A DNA stretch of 45,809 nt from Dimargaris cristalligena. Taxonomy: Eukaryota > Kickxellomycota > Dimargaritomycetes > Dimargaritales > Dimargaritaceae. Positions 33,577 to 43,489 of the stretch are shown in pieces. The stretch lies in the NCBI GenBank assembly GCA_027576995.1, contig JANBQC010000184.1, positions 1-45,809 of the forward strand, written 5' to 3'. Numbering within the stretch: position 1 is the first letter of the stretch; every line of letters starts with the position of its first letter. The position numbers and the translations under genes were made by a program. The notes below the pieces were generated by a model that saw only the letters and a program-made list of their open reading frames with translations, ran no database searches and was not told the origin of the DNA.

Positions 33577-33660
33577 CTCTGGCAACAGAAAGCACTTACT
33601 TTCGGTGGGCAACTCTCTGGCAACAGAAAGCACTTACTTTCGGTGGGCAACTCTCTGGCA
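33577..33660. repeat. 38-bp tandem repeat, two full copies plus 8 bases
   Basis: Two identical 38-base units (33577-33614 and 33615-33652) are followed by the first 8 bases of a third. Each unit begins CTCTGGCAACAG and contains the small inverted repeat GAAAG-CACTTA-CTTTC. With two copies and no spacer it is not a CRISPR array. A recent local duplication is the simplest origin. Confidence 0.9.
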
Positions 33661-34501
33661 TATTTTTGTGAATGCCATTATTTTTTGAATCCTCCATACA
33701 GTTGGTTTTGCCAGAGTAGCAATACCTACCGTAAGTGGAATGATTTGCGCCAATATTGCCCAATTCTGATGTCTAAGCTAAGGATCTAATGGTTAGTTTG
33801 CTCTACCCATTATCACTACCTCTCTTGAACCCCGAGAGACCCGCCCTCGTCCCCCTTGCTACACTATGTTATTTCCAATGAATCGTTTATGAGCTGCACC
33901 ATGATGTAACGATCCGTGTCCACCCCACACGCGAATGTATGGGCCTGTGCTTATCCTATGACCCTCTCTCTTTCATTTAACAACCACCCAATGGCTGGAG
34001 GCCCTGCCCCCCATCCGTCGAGCCATTTGTTCTTGATTGGGTGGCATATCAAATGTAAAGGATTGTCGTTGTCGTAAATGGCTGACCTGGGGAGGCTTTT
34101 GAAATTCGGTTTATATTTCCCTGCCGAACAGTACTGGCCAGGGACATGCCTTCTCACCAGGTGACTATGCATGATCAATTTTAGACGGGCTTACATGCTT
34201 TATCATTGCCATCTTCCTTCAGATAGTGGGGCCCTTCTTATTTGGTTTCGGATTGGTTTGGCCAATGCAATCCCCGAAATTTAATATCGCTCACCGACTG
34301 GCCGGAGATGAAATTTAGACAGGGTGTGCTTTCTTAGTGAATAGAGGAGGGGGCCAGATCCCCAAAGATGCAAGCCGCTTGGGTGCGAGGGAGATTCAAT
34401 ACTTGCCAATAATGGAAGGCACTGCCTTTTTGAGAATTGATGTTTACCCTCGTTCGGATATGATTAAGGTGATACAGCACTGAAAAGGAGGTTACCCTAG
34501 C

Positions 34502-34507
34502 TATAAA
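34502..34507 (+). promoter_or_regulatory. TATA-box-like element upstream of the FUSC/ArAE-like gene
   Basis: TATAAA lies 324 bases before the ATG at 34831 and is followed by a pyrimidine-rich stretch. It is a motif-and-position call only. Confidence 0.35.
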
Positions 34508-34830
34508 GCCCTCCTCGGTTTATTACGCTCTCCAAGTTAGTTGCTTCTGTTTACTTCTTTAGTCTTCTTCATTACCTCTCGTTGTGGTGCATTTGCCAAC
34601 GCACATGCTTGTAGTTTGCTACGCGGGCATTCCCTCAGGATCGTTATTCCGGCCCTTCTCCTAAAACTCGGTGTATATATTACCTTGTGGACCTACGCCG
34701 CAACCTCTAGAGCCATACTGGCCCTTGATTCCGTGAGTCGGCTACAGCTACCTAACCGAACTATACCCAATACCATTGAAACCCAGAGTCCAACCATATA
34801 TTCAAGTTCATTCACCCCTAGTTCTACCGC

Positions 34831-37800
34831 ATGCCCAACTCGGATGTGGCCCCCTCACAGGCACGGCGGCAGTCTAGCTTTCTCCGCCGCCGTCGTCGCC
34901 GGCGCCCACTTACCCACCACCCGTCCCATTCGGTAGACCAGCCGGACGATACCCTGTCGCTGGCCCATTCGGTTCCGAGCTGGTCGGAATACCGGAGGCT
35001 CCTACCGCGCCTCACCAATGCCTTTTCATACCAGCCATTGCCAGCTATACCCAGTCTGCTTCGAATCCAGTCCACGAATACTCTACTTCCCTATGGCCGA
35101 CAGGGCCAGCGCGCTGGGCTCCGCACCATGTCGGTGTATGGCAGTATGCGGTCCAATCGGTTGACCACACCCGTACGGCATTCGGCCATCGTCCCTCCCA
35201 CCACGCCTTATTCACTAACCGGAGTGGCCCAGGCGGATGCTCATTTGGACTATTTCGGCTCGGCTCCCACAGTGGACATTGAGCCTAATTCGCCCTCGCT
35301 CCATGCACCAGTGCCAGAGTCCTCGACAGCCGACCCCAGACCCACGGCCTATCCTGACCATTCCTCAACTCGCCCTCGGCCCGGGGGTCGCCATTTCATT
35401 CTACCCCAACGCCGAGTCGAGGGTGCGGATATCCCTCCTCATACCCTCTCCCAATCGCTGCCGCTCGGTATTGACTTGTTAGTCCCCTCGGCCCAAGAGG
35501 AAGTTTCAGTCTTTCCTGGCCATTGGCCGCCCGAGTTTACACCTAGTCCAGGATTCTTTGATACTGAGGCGCCTGTCCCACTGATTCACGATAATGCACT
35601 CCCTTCACGGCCAGCTGTATTCACGGTTGAGAGTGCTCCAATTCGGTTGGAAACGACGGCGGTTGAGCCGTTACCCGCTAATCACCCTGAAACACCTCCA
35701 CCGCCACCCATATTCAACCACCCGGTTAGCGGGCCAAGCATATCCCCCTCCGCCGTCCCTGAAGTTCGACCATTATCAGCCAGTCCTCCAGCTTTCTTCA
35801 CCCCCACCCGTAAAAACGTCCTCAAAGCCTCGCTGGCTTTTCTGCTCGCCTCCCTTTTTTCGTTTCACCCCTATTTACATTCACTGGTGGGCGAGTCGCC
35901 GCACCTGGTGGCCAATGCCATTTTATTCTTTAATCCTGTCCGGTCGCGAGGCGCATTTATCGAGGCCGGGGCAATGGGTGTATTGGGTCTCACTTTTTCG
36001 GCGGTTCTGGGCTACCTCAGCCTGTACACCGCGAGTATCTTGGTGGCCTATGACCATTTAGTCGTGACCAGCAAAGTGGTGAGTTTGGTGGTCTTTTGTT
36101 TCATCCCTATTTTCGTGCTCGCCTACGTCAAGGCCAATCTCGGTCGCCCAGCGATTTACACGGGTAATTCCATTGCTCATATCATGTTGCTCATCGTCTT
36201 AACCCGAGAGACTAACGTGATCAACCTGGATGGTGTGGTAGATCCCCAAAAAACCGAGGATAATGCGACGGCCTTATTAACCGGCTTAGTCATTTCTTTC
36301 CTAGTGGGGTGGTTCCTGTGGCCCCAGCACGCACACCACCAACTGCAGAAGAATATTCATGCGACCCTTGACTCCTTTAAACTTCTCATGACCGTCGTGG
36401 TGGATACCTTTGTGTTAGACGGCTGGTCCATCAGTGCCCAACCCGTGCCCGGGTCCCCCAGTACATCGTCGTCATCATCATCATCATCTTCTTCTTCGTC
36501 ATCGTCGTCATCCTACTCCGACTCGAACAGTGACTCGGACTCGGACCCCAATGAAACCATGGAGCTTTGGCTACACTCACCGACGCCGGCTGCCGTGGAT
36601 CGGGCCCGCATCCTCCCCAATGCCCTACGGGCCCACCGGCAGAGCTTTGCGGTTTTGGAGAAATCCCTCGATGAAGCCAGTCTGGAGATCTCGGACTACC
36701 GCCTATGGCGGTTCCGCACCCTTTACGTCGAGGTGGTGAAAAGTCTCAACCGCCTGTCCCAACACCTGGGTAGTATCTACAGTGGGATTGATTTACAGGT
36801 AAAATGGATCAAGTACACGGAGCGAATGACGGATACGACCCCACACCGCTTTCCCGCCTGGTCGACTCGGCAAAAGAACGAGCTGGTGGCTTTGGTAGAA
36901 TTTATCGACCATATTAAGTCGCCTTTGACTCAACTCAACCGGGATTGTCAGGTGACTTTTACGGCGGTACAGACCATTGTGGATGCGTCGTTTAAAGGAA
37001 GTCTTAGTCGGGACCCCATATGGACTCGCATATTTACCCACCTGGCCAATCCTAGCGTTCCCATTGAAGCGATTCCAACCACCGATATTTCGGCTTCCCT
37101 GTCCTCTTCATCCCGGTGGGGTCCACTAGGCCGAGGCTGGCGGGCCATCGTAGAGCCTATCCGGTGCAAACTATGGCGACGGCCGCCCCTTTCTGAAACT
37201 ACGCCGCTTTTACCCACAGCAGCGGACGCAAACCATCTTCCATGTACATTCTGTGAACGCTGCCCCCAGTGCCACGGCGTGTGGTCACCGGCACCTCATT
37301 TCCAATCCTCCACCCTGACCGCTGCCCTTAACCAGCAGCGGGTGTGTCCGTTCGCCTGCCTCCGAATGCTCCGGGAGCGACTGGTGGATAGTCTGACGCA
37401 GTTTAATGCGGCCCATACCCATGCCATTGCAGCCATTTACCAACAGCGTCCGCTGTGGAAAAAATGGTTGCCTGAACTACCCCACCGGCCCGACCTCCAC
37501 ACCTCCGAACTCGGAAGTGGCTCATCTTCATCGTCGTCTTCGTCTTCGTCCGAGGCCAATGGAAGTGGAACGCATTCTCCCTATCCTCCCCCGCCCATTT
37601 CGGCTCTCATTTCCCCGTTGCGGCGACCCTCCTCCCCTTCGTCGTTGACTTCTCTCTGGGTGCCACTGAAAAAGGAAGGCGAGCCCTCTTCCTCACTGGG
37701 GGCTCTCATCGACCATATTACTCCCGAACCGGGCCCCCGGACCAACGAGGAATCGAAGTCATCGACCCGGTTGTCTTCGTCGTCTAAAAGTAGCGACCGA

Positions 37801-40392
37801 AGAGGGATGTTACATCGTAGCGGGTCGGAAATTTCCCAGTCCGTTTTATCTAACTTGAGTTCGTCGGGGCTGAATTTAAAGGACCAGGCCATCAACGAGC
37901 CAACTGGCCCCTCAGCGCCACCGTCACCAATAGCTGAAGATGACGATATTGAGGCTGAATCCTCCGACTCTTCTTCATCATCAAGTAGTAGCAACAGCTC
38001 GCAGTCGTCATCCATGTCCTCCCACCCCTATGAGCACCTCTTTATCGTTTATTTCTTTGCCTTCAGTACCCAGGAGTTCGCGGCTGAATTACTTACCTTG
38101 ATGCGGCTGATTGAAACTCTCACCCGGGCCCACACCGCCTTAGACTCCCGGAATTTGCCTCAATGCCCCTTGGCCCAGGAGGATTTGCCTACATGTTTCT
38201 GCTCGTCGCGAGAAGGTCCTCCCCTATCGGATGATCTCCCAGGCGGCGACCGGGGTCCTATTCACGACTCGGGCCGTCCAATGTCCGCCATGTTATCGGA
38301 GGCTGGTCCGTTTTCCCACACTTCCCAGCAGCTACTCGACGCCAAATGGGGCCGCACCACCTTGGGTCTCCACCGGTGCATTGAAACGGTCCGGACTATC
38401 CTCCGAATTCCCTACCAGCTCCTGGCCCTCTTTGGCACCTTTCTCTGCTGGCTGTTCCGGCCTCCGTCCGACCAGAAGGAACGCCATTTCCCACCCTCCG
38501 AGCTAGATCCTCCCGGCCTTCACAACCCCGTCCCCCGGACCCGCCAACAGATCGCCCGACATCGACTGTGGCGCTTTTTCCTGTGGTTCCGGCGGTTTCA
38601 GACCAAATTTGCGTTGAAAGCCGCGATGATTGCCACTCTCCTGTCGTTGCCCGCGTTCGTCGAGGATTGGAATCCCACCTTCCGGATGTTTCGGGGTGAG
38701 TGGGCGGTGATTACGGCCTTGGTCGTCATGACTCCTACAGTAGGAGGCTCCAACAGTACGTCGGTATATCGCATCCTGGGCACGGTCGTGGGCGGATTCA
38801 CGGCCTTCGTCATTTTCTCACTATGTGACGATGCCTACTTCGTCCCGGCACCGTCATGGCTAGTCGCTCTATACCACTGGCTCGTCCCTTCCGTGGCCTG
38901 GCGGACCATGGTGGATAATTGGGCCGAATTGCTGGTGCCTTTCCCCATCGTATTCCCCCTGGCCTTATTTATTACTACCCTGCCGGGGTTCCATCTACTG
39001 CTCAACTCATCGTATCCGAAAGTGGGCCAGTATTCCCTAATCACCTTTTCGGTGGTGCTCCTGAACAAGGTCAAGGGTGGCGAAGATACCGAAGTGCCTA
39101 TTGGATATATCGCATGGCACCGGACCACGGCGGTTACCTTTGGGGTTCTCGTGGGACTCCTAACCACCATTTACGTCTGGCCCTTCGAAGCCCGTGTCGA
39201 GGTCCGTAACGGTCTGTCCGATTTACTGATCAACATGTCCCTCCTCTATGACAAACTGATTGCTTCATTTACACGGGTTACCGACCCGGTCGTGATGGCA
39301 ACGACGACCACCACGGGGGTGGGAGTGGAGGTCACCCAGAACCCCGCTGGGGCGGTGTTGGGTTTGACGGCCGACCGGTGGAGTATCACGACGGCCACGG
39401 CTTCGGGCCATCCCTTAGGGGGAACACCCGGTGATGGTGCAGGCCCCGGTTCGGGGAGGTCGGCACCACCCCCCACTTCGACGGCCCTCGTCCAGTCAAG
39501 CCTCACTCTTTATGACCGGGAAAAGAACTGGCTGGAGCCTAATTTGGGTGATTTCCTGGAAATGGAGTTGGCTTTACAGATGGCAGTCCTCAACCTCCGC
39601 ACCTTATTGAGCCATACCCAACACGAACCTCGGTTGAAGGGGGCCTACCCCACGGCGGTATACCATCGTATTTTGGACTCCTGCCAAACGATTCTCGATA
39701 AATTCCTGGCCATTCGGGGGGCCATTACCAAACAGACCTGGCAACTCCGTCGGGAACAGCGCTCCTTCCTTCTACGGCAGCGCCAGGGTCTGGCCTCCCA
39801 GCGGGGTACCAAGCGACCACCGGGCTCTACCTCCGGTCAACTAGCAGCTCCGACCGATGCTACAACTGCCACTACCACCGCCACCATCACGGCCGAGGCG
39901 GTCGAATCCACGGCACTGTTATCCCCCATGGAAACGTTCGAATTGTACTACATGCGCCCCTGCCGCAAGGAGCGGGTCAACATGGTCGGCTGTATCCTCC
40001 TCTATTTTTACATTTTGGCTTCCGCGTGTCTCCTCAAAACCCCCCTGCCGCCATTTTTACCCCCCCTGGCCCAAGCCCATAAGAAAATGGTCGACAAAAT
40101 GCGCCGACTAGACCAACACCACCGTTGGTTAGCCCAGCGACAAGGTCGCCCGTTCCATAGCAGCAGTACAAGTGGTAGTGGTGTTGGAGGTAGTGGAAGT
40201 GGGGGTGGAGGGGGTTCTTTAGGTGCGGCGTATGTGGAGGCTTACGATGTGCACTGTTTGTTCTACTATGCGCAAGTGGTCCTCTTTGGTGATATTGTCC
40301 GGGAGCTGGAAAAGGTAGGCACAGCTATGATGGAGCTTTTTGGCTGCTATGGAGGCAGTGAACTCCGCCGTATCCGTGCGAGTAGCTCTTGA
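34831..40392 (+). CDS. FUSC/ArAE-like multi-span membrane protein (1853 aa)
   Basis: This is a large membrane protein with two hydrophobic blocks, the layout of fungal FUSC (fusaric acid resistance-like)/aromatic acid exporter-family proteins. Residues 1-327 are hydrophilic and Pro/Ser-rich. Block 1 (about 328-500) has roughly six spans. A long hydrophilic middle (about 500-1250) carries Ser runs at 546-561, 898-907 and 1044-1064 and a cysteine cluster at 805-814. Block 2 (about 1255-1455) carries the family hallmark GEWAVITALVVMTPTVGGS. The C-terminal cytosolic part (about 1455-1853) includes a Gly/Ser-rich linker. The ATG at 34831 is the first after an in-frame TAG at 34819. It could export organic anions or a peptide; the neighbouring NRPS makes export of its product possible but unproven, since related proteins occur outside such clusters. 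A polyadenylation signal candidate lies at 40646. Confidence 0.88.
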   Translation: MPNSDVAPSQARRQSSFLRRRRRRRPLTHHPSHSVDQPDDTLSLAHSVPSWSEYRRLLPRLTNAFSYQPLPAIPSLLRIQSTNTLLPYGRQGQRAGLRTMSVYGSMRSNRLTTPVRHSAIVPPTTPYSLTGVAQADAHLDYFGSAPTVDIEPNSPSLHAPVPESSTADPRPTAYPDHSSTRPRPGGRHFILPQRRVEGADIPPHTLSQSLPLGIDLLVPSAQEEVSVFPGHWPPEFTPSPGFFDTEAPVPLIHDNALPSRPAVFTVESAPIRLETTAVEPLPANHPETPPPPPIFNHPVSGPSISPSAVPEVRPLSASPPAFFTPTRKNVLKASLAFLLASLFSFHPYLHSLVGESPHLVANAILFFNPVRSRGAFIEAGAMGVLGLTFSAVLGYLSLYTASILVAYDHLVVTSKVVSLVVFCFIPIFVLAYVKANLGRPAIYTGNSIAHIMLLIVLTRETNVINLDGVVDPQKTEDNATALLTGLVISFLVGWFLWPQHAHHQLQKNIHATLDSFKLLMTVVVDTFVLDGWSISAQPVPGSPSTSSSSSSSSSSSSSSSSYSDSNSDSDSDPNETMELWLHSPTPAAVDRARILPNALRAHRQSFAVLEKSLDEASLEISDYRLWRFRTLYVEVVKSLNRLSQHLGSIYSGIDLQVKWIKYTERMTDTTPHRFPAWSTRQKNELVALVEFIDHIKSPLTQLNRDCQVTFTAVQTIVDASFKGSLSRDPIWTRIFTHLANPSVPIEAIPTTDISASLSSSSRWGPLGRGWRAIVEPIRCKLWRRPPLSETTPLLPTAADANHLPCTFCERCPQCHGVWSPAPHFQSSTLTAALNQQRVCPFACLRMLRERLVDSLTQFNAAHTHAIAAIYQQRPLWKKWLPELPHRPDLHTSELGSGSSSSSSSSSSEANGSGTHSPYPPPPISALISPLRRPSSPSSLTSLWVPLKKEGEPSSSLGALIDHITPEPGPRTNEESKSSTRLSSSSKSSDRRGMLHRSGSEISQSVLSNLSSSGLNLKDQAINEPTGPSAPPSPIAEDDDIEAESSDSSSSSSSSNSSQSSSMSSHPYEHLFIVYFFAFSTQEFAAELLTLMRLIETLTRAHTALDSRNLPQCPLAQEDLPTCFCSSREGPPLSDDLPGGDRGPIHDSGRPMSAMLSEAGPFSHTSQQLLDAKWGRTTLGLHRCIETVRTILRIPYQLLALFGTFLCWLFRPPSDQKERHFPPSELDPPGLHNPVPRTRQQIARHRLWRFFLWFRRFQTKFALKAAMIATLLSLPAFVEDWNPTFRMFRGEWAVITALVVMTPTVGGSNSTSVYRILGTVVGGFTAFVIFSLCDDAYFVPAPSWLVALYHWLVPSVAWRTMVDNWAELLVPFPIVFPLALFITTLPGFHLLLNSSYPKVGQYSLITFSVVLLNKVKGGEDTEVPIGYIAWHRTTAVTFGVLVGLLTTIYVWPFEARVEVRNGLSDLLINMSLLYDKLIASFTRVTDPVVMATTTTTGVGVEVTQNPAGAVLGLTADRWSITTATASGHPLGGTPGDGAGPGSGRSAPPPTSTALVQSSLTLYDREKNWLEPNLGDFLEMELALQMAVLNLRTLLSHTQHEPRLKGAYPTAVYHRILDSCQTILDKFLAIRGAITKQTWQLRREQRSFLLRQRQGLASQRGTKRPPGSTSGQLAAPTDATTATTTATITAEAVESTALLSPMETFELYYMRPCRKERVNMVGCILLYFYILASACLLKTPLPPFLPPLAQAHKKMVDKMRRLDQHHRWLAQRQGRPFHSSSTSGSGVGGSGSGGGGGSLGAAYVEAYDVHCLFYYAQVVLFGDIVRELEKVGTAMMELFGCYGGSELRRIRASSS
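36466..36513 (+). repeat. Polyserine codon tract (16 codons) in the membrane protein
   Basis: Sixteen consecutive serine codons, mixing TCG, TCA, TCT and TCC, are followed by an Asp/Ser-alternating stretch. The mixed codons mean the serine run is kept at protein level and is not a pure triplet slippage repeat. Similar runs occur at 37522-37551 and around 37960-38022 in the same protein. Confidence 0.9.
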
Positions 40393-42650
40393 TCGTACCC
40401 ATACGCTACGCCCCATTCCCCCTCTTCATGAACAATTCAGCCTGTCGATCCACGTCATTCAATAGTAGCCTACTCCAGCAGACTGGGAATAATACTTGCA
40501 TGGGTAGGCTGACGATTATATGAGACCCAGTAAAACTTTGAATCTGCCCGTTGTATATCCTCTAAATCCCTTAAATGCCGCGTTCTGCTCCACTATAAGT
40601 ATTGCTCAATGGCTATTCATATACAATACCCTAATGTGGGTATTCAATAAAAAATATCGGCAATTGGTATTAATGTACCCCCCACAAGGGAGAAGCTGTT
40701 AGGTGTATTATATTTAGAGAGACCGGGCTTGTTATCTATCAGCTGGTTTTGATAGATTGGGAGAGACTACTATGGTATTATATCATGCTCATTTCCTCTT
40801 CTATTACTCGTTTAATTAGCGAGTCGACGACCTTTGTTAACCCTCTACATGGCTCGACATATATAATGCTTTTTTTTTTGGAATAGAATTGGTCCCCAGC
40901 TCATTAAGGAGGCTTTATACTCTGTGGCACTGCCACCCCCCTTTCCACACTGCGATTTCAAGAACAATCGGCTCGTCGCCCAAATTCTTTGTAAGATTGA
41001 CATGGCTATTGGTTTGTATTCGTAGTGATCGCCAGCCATTAAGGTGTTGGCTATGCTACCTGGACTCGCCAGTTCTGGACTAGTCCCTACTAGTCTTCGT
41101 TATACACACTACTTTGTGGGCAAGTCAGCGGCGACGCCCCGTCCATTTGACCCCCCAGGTTTCTCAACATTTAATACCAGCACATTTCAGCAGTGAGAGT
41201 CCACCGATATTCCTCTCCCTTCCTTTGGTAATTTATCCGAAGGCTTGCATGAGATCCTAGTTTAAGAAGGATTTGGGGGCAGGTGTTAACGGGGGATAGC
41301 AAGATGTGTACCCCCAGTCCCGGCACAACTATTGGGCTGAACACTTCACATACCTAATATCATTACAGGCAATACATCACGTAGGAAAATGTGACGATAC
41401 TTAGTATTTCACGTTTCTAGTCTTTTTGACATGGATTATCGCAGTGGTTCGCCACTCAAATATCTTTTTAGGGCTTATAGGGTAGACCCCCAAGTTAATA
41501 CAGCCTCAGAGGTTGGCTCGACTGGGACTTATCAATAGGAAACAAGGGGGCGCTGTCGGCAATAGGGTGCGTAACTGCGGAGTACAGGTAGAGGTGGAAT
41601 ATGTAAGGGTTTATTGGAGACATTCCAATTAATTATGGTTGAAGAATACTAGGTTAATATTTACATGCAAGAATAATACCAAAGGGTTGCGTAAGGATAG
41701 CAATGGCAACACCAGTAGTTATCCGCTGGCATCCCGAAGATTCGTATGAGAACTGTAAGGGTTTTTGGATTGTTACAGACAAACAGGGAACAAGAAGGCG
41801 GGGTATACAGTGAATAGTAAGGTGATAATTAAAGGAAGGAGACTCCATGGGCTAGGAAGGTGTGAGGCCCATTTGATTTGAAAGCAGTCGATGAGTGTAA
41901 ATCACCCTGCCCATCTGGCTGTTACGGTGACCACTGTATTGGCCAAGGGACCTGATATAGAATTGGTGGTAGAGCTATAGGGGATGGGCATTTAGTGTAT
42001 TAGCTCAGTTGTATAGCTAATTATCCAGGCACTAGGGAATTGAGTCCCCATTATGGAGTAAACCACCCCCTTGTTTCCTTGAGATATCAGGTTTTGGACA
42101 AGTCACCTGTATACCAGAAATTTTGGCCCAGAGAACTTACTTAAATACACGCAAATCGTAAACCAGTGTAACACATCCTTAAGCTACCGAAAACAATTCC
42201 AACCCAACATAAATGAAATGCCCATATAAAATCACCACTTTGTATTGAGCCCATTTCTGGAACAAAGCACAGTCGCGGCATCCCTTTTACATGAAGGTAA
42301 AGCAGCTATACCACCCCAGCTAGCCGAACCCATCCTATAGAGTCAGCATTCCCTACCTAACTCTAGATTCTCTTATACAAGAGTGCCACATAGTTTACCA
42401 ATTTACCGTGTCCATTGTTTGTGGTTCGGTGCCAGCTTGTAGATTGGGCAATATCTGATATTTGGCATGCTATTATTCTCCACTGGCTGCTTTAAAATTA
42501 TTCTATAATAACTTTTGATATATCAACGGTGACGTTTATAACGACTATCCATGTTTTATTGAGTACTATTGTCAATTAACTAAGTACCTCTTCTTGATCC
42601 GTGGATACCAGTGCTCTAACCAAATGCATCGTATCACTTGAAACTAAGAT
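40393..42650. other. Gene-free spacer
   Basis: This stretch holds the downstream region of the membrane-protein gene, including AATAAA at 40646-40651, then AT-rich DNA. Short frames here lack ATG starts or protein-like composition. A D-arm-like string near 42001-42017 does not extend to a tRNA. Confidence 0.55.
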
Positions 42651-43489
42651 TTAGAATACAGGGTGCTTATGTATTGTTGAATAAGCGAGTAAGATGAGTG
42701 TTTTATCATGGTAATATAGCGAGGGAGATGTAGTGAAGTAATATGATAGCAGTAGGAATGCTAGTAAACTGAGGAACATCTGCGGAGCAGCCGTAGCACC
42801 AGTTATATAGTCGGTTCTAATTCTATGAAGCATGATCGATAGTACTTGGTTGATACGGGGTTGCTCCCAACAAGCGGCGCGATTTTGGGAGAGAACCAGT
42901 GGATGAGAGGGGGGGGCGTGATGGCATCCTATCCAGTCTGCTTCTGGTGATGAGTGTCTCGGAAGTCGGGTTATTGGCACAGTGGACTGGGGCCATTCTT
43001 CATCAATGACCGGGGTTTCTAGTAGTCCAACACCCTGGTCATTGCGGGTTCGAGGCATGTTATCGTCAGACAAGGGTGGTATCACGCTAGTCTCATTAGG
43101 ACTACGATCGGTCGTCGATATAGATGTAACAGTATCATTAGACTGACTAAAGCATTACCCAGGGATGGCTTTACCTGCTATACTACACCCGCCTTATCGG
43201 TATATAAGCTATGGGGTACGGGGCTCCATAGGCTCGTATATTTCCCACTACGGCTCATTCGTTAATATAAACCCAAGTGCTTCTCTAATCCATACAGAGC
43301 ACTGAACTTATCGTTGGGCGCAAGTCTCAAATAGACCGGTTCTCCATCGGCAACAATGTCTACTGCCGGCGCTACCTCCATCGCGTCTAAGCCTGTCGCG
43401 GTCACCATACCCCCTACGCCCCGCCCCCTCCCTATCCCTTTGTATGCATACACTACACCCGTTAATCCCACCAGCGACGAGAGTACCAT
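42651..43489 (-). CDS. Weak candidate: two-exon single-span membrane protein
   Basis: On the minus strand, an ATG at 43489 opens a frame with one hydrophobic segment (MVLSSLVGLTGVVYAYKG) followed by a Gly/Arg-rich stretch, like a membrane span with a cytosolic tail. A GTATGG donor at 43295 and a TTTAG acceptor ending at 43147 would remove 149 bases and join in phase to a Ser/Thr/Pro-rich frame (beginning LQSNDTVTSIST) that stays open to 42651. The join is in phase and the composition is tail-like. There is no homology I recognise, the first exon may begin further upstream (the frame is open to 43519), and the last 40 residues look untranslated. Treat it as a hypothesis. Confidence 0.25.

Larger units (their letters stand above)
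32570..34830. other. Spacer between NRPS and membrane-protein gene
   Basis: This 2.3-kb gap holds the NRPS polyadenylation signal candidate (32659-32664), a 38-bp tandem repeat (33577-33660), and a TATA element (34502-34507) with a pyrimidine-rich leader for the downstream gene. Open frames near 32884-33210 (minus) and 34541-34936 (plus) have no supporting motif. Confidence 0.55.

Noticed and set aside
33577..33660. CRISPR array
   Set aside because: Two directly abutting units without spacers, in a fungal context; it is a plain tandem repeat.
34541..34936. 131-codon plus-strand frame with a hydrophobic start
   Set aside because: It begins at TTG, lies in the leader of the membrane-protein gene and overlaps that gene's real start in another frame.
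42001..42060. tRNA-like string (D-arm-like TAGCTCAGTTGTATAGC with a T-arm-like GGGA...TCCC after it)
   Set aside because: The acceptor stem does not pair, the T-loop lacks TTC, and no anticodon stem can be drawn.
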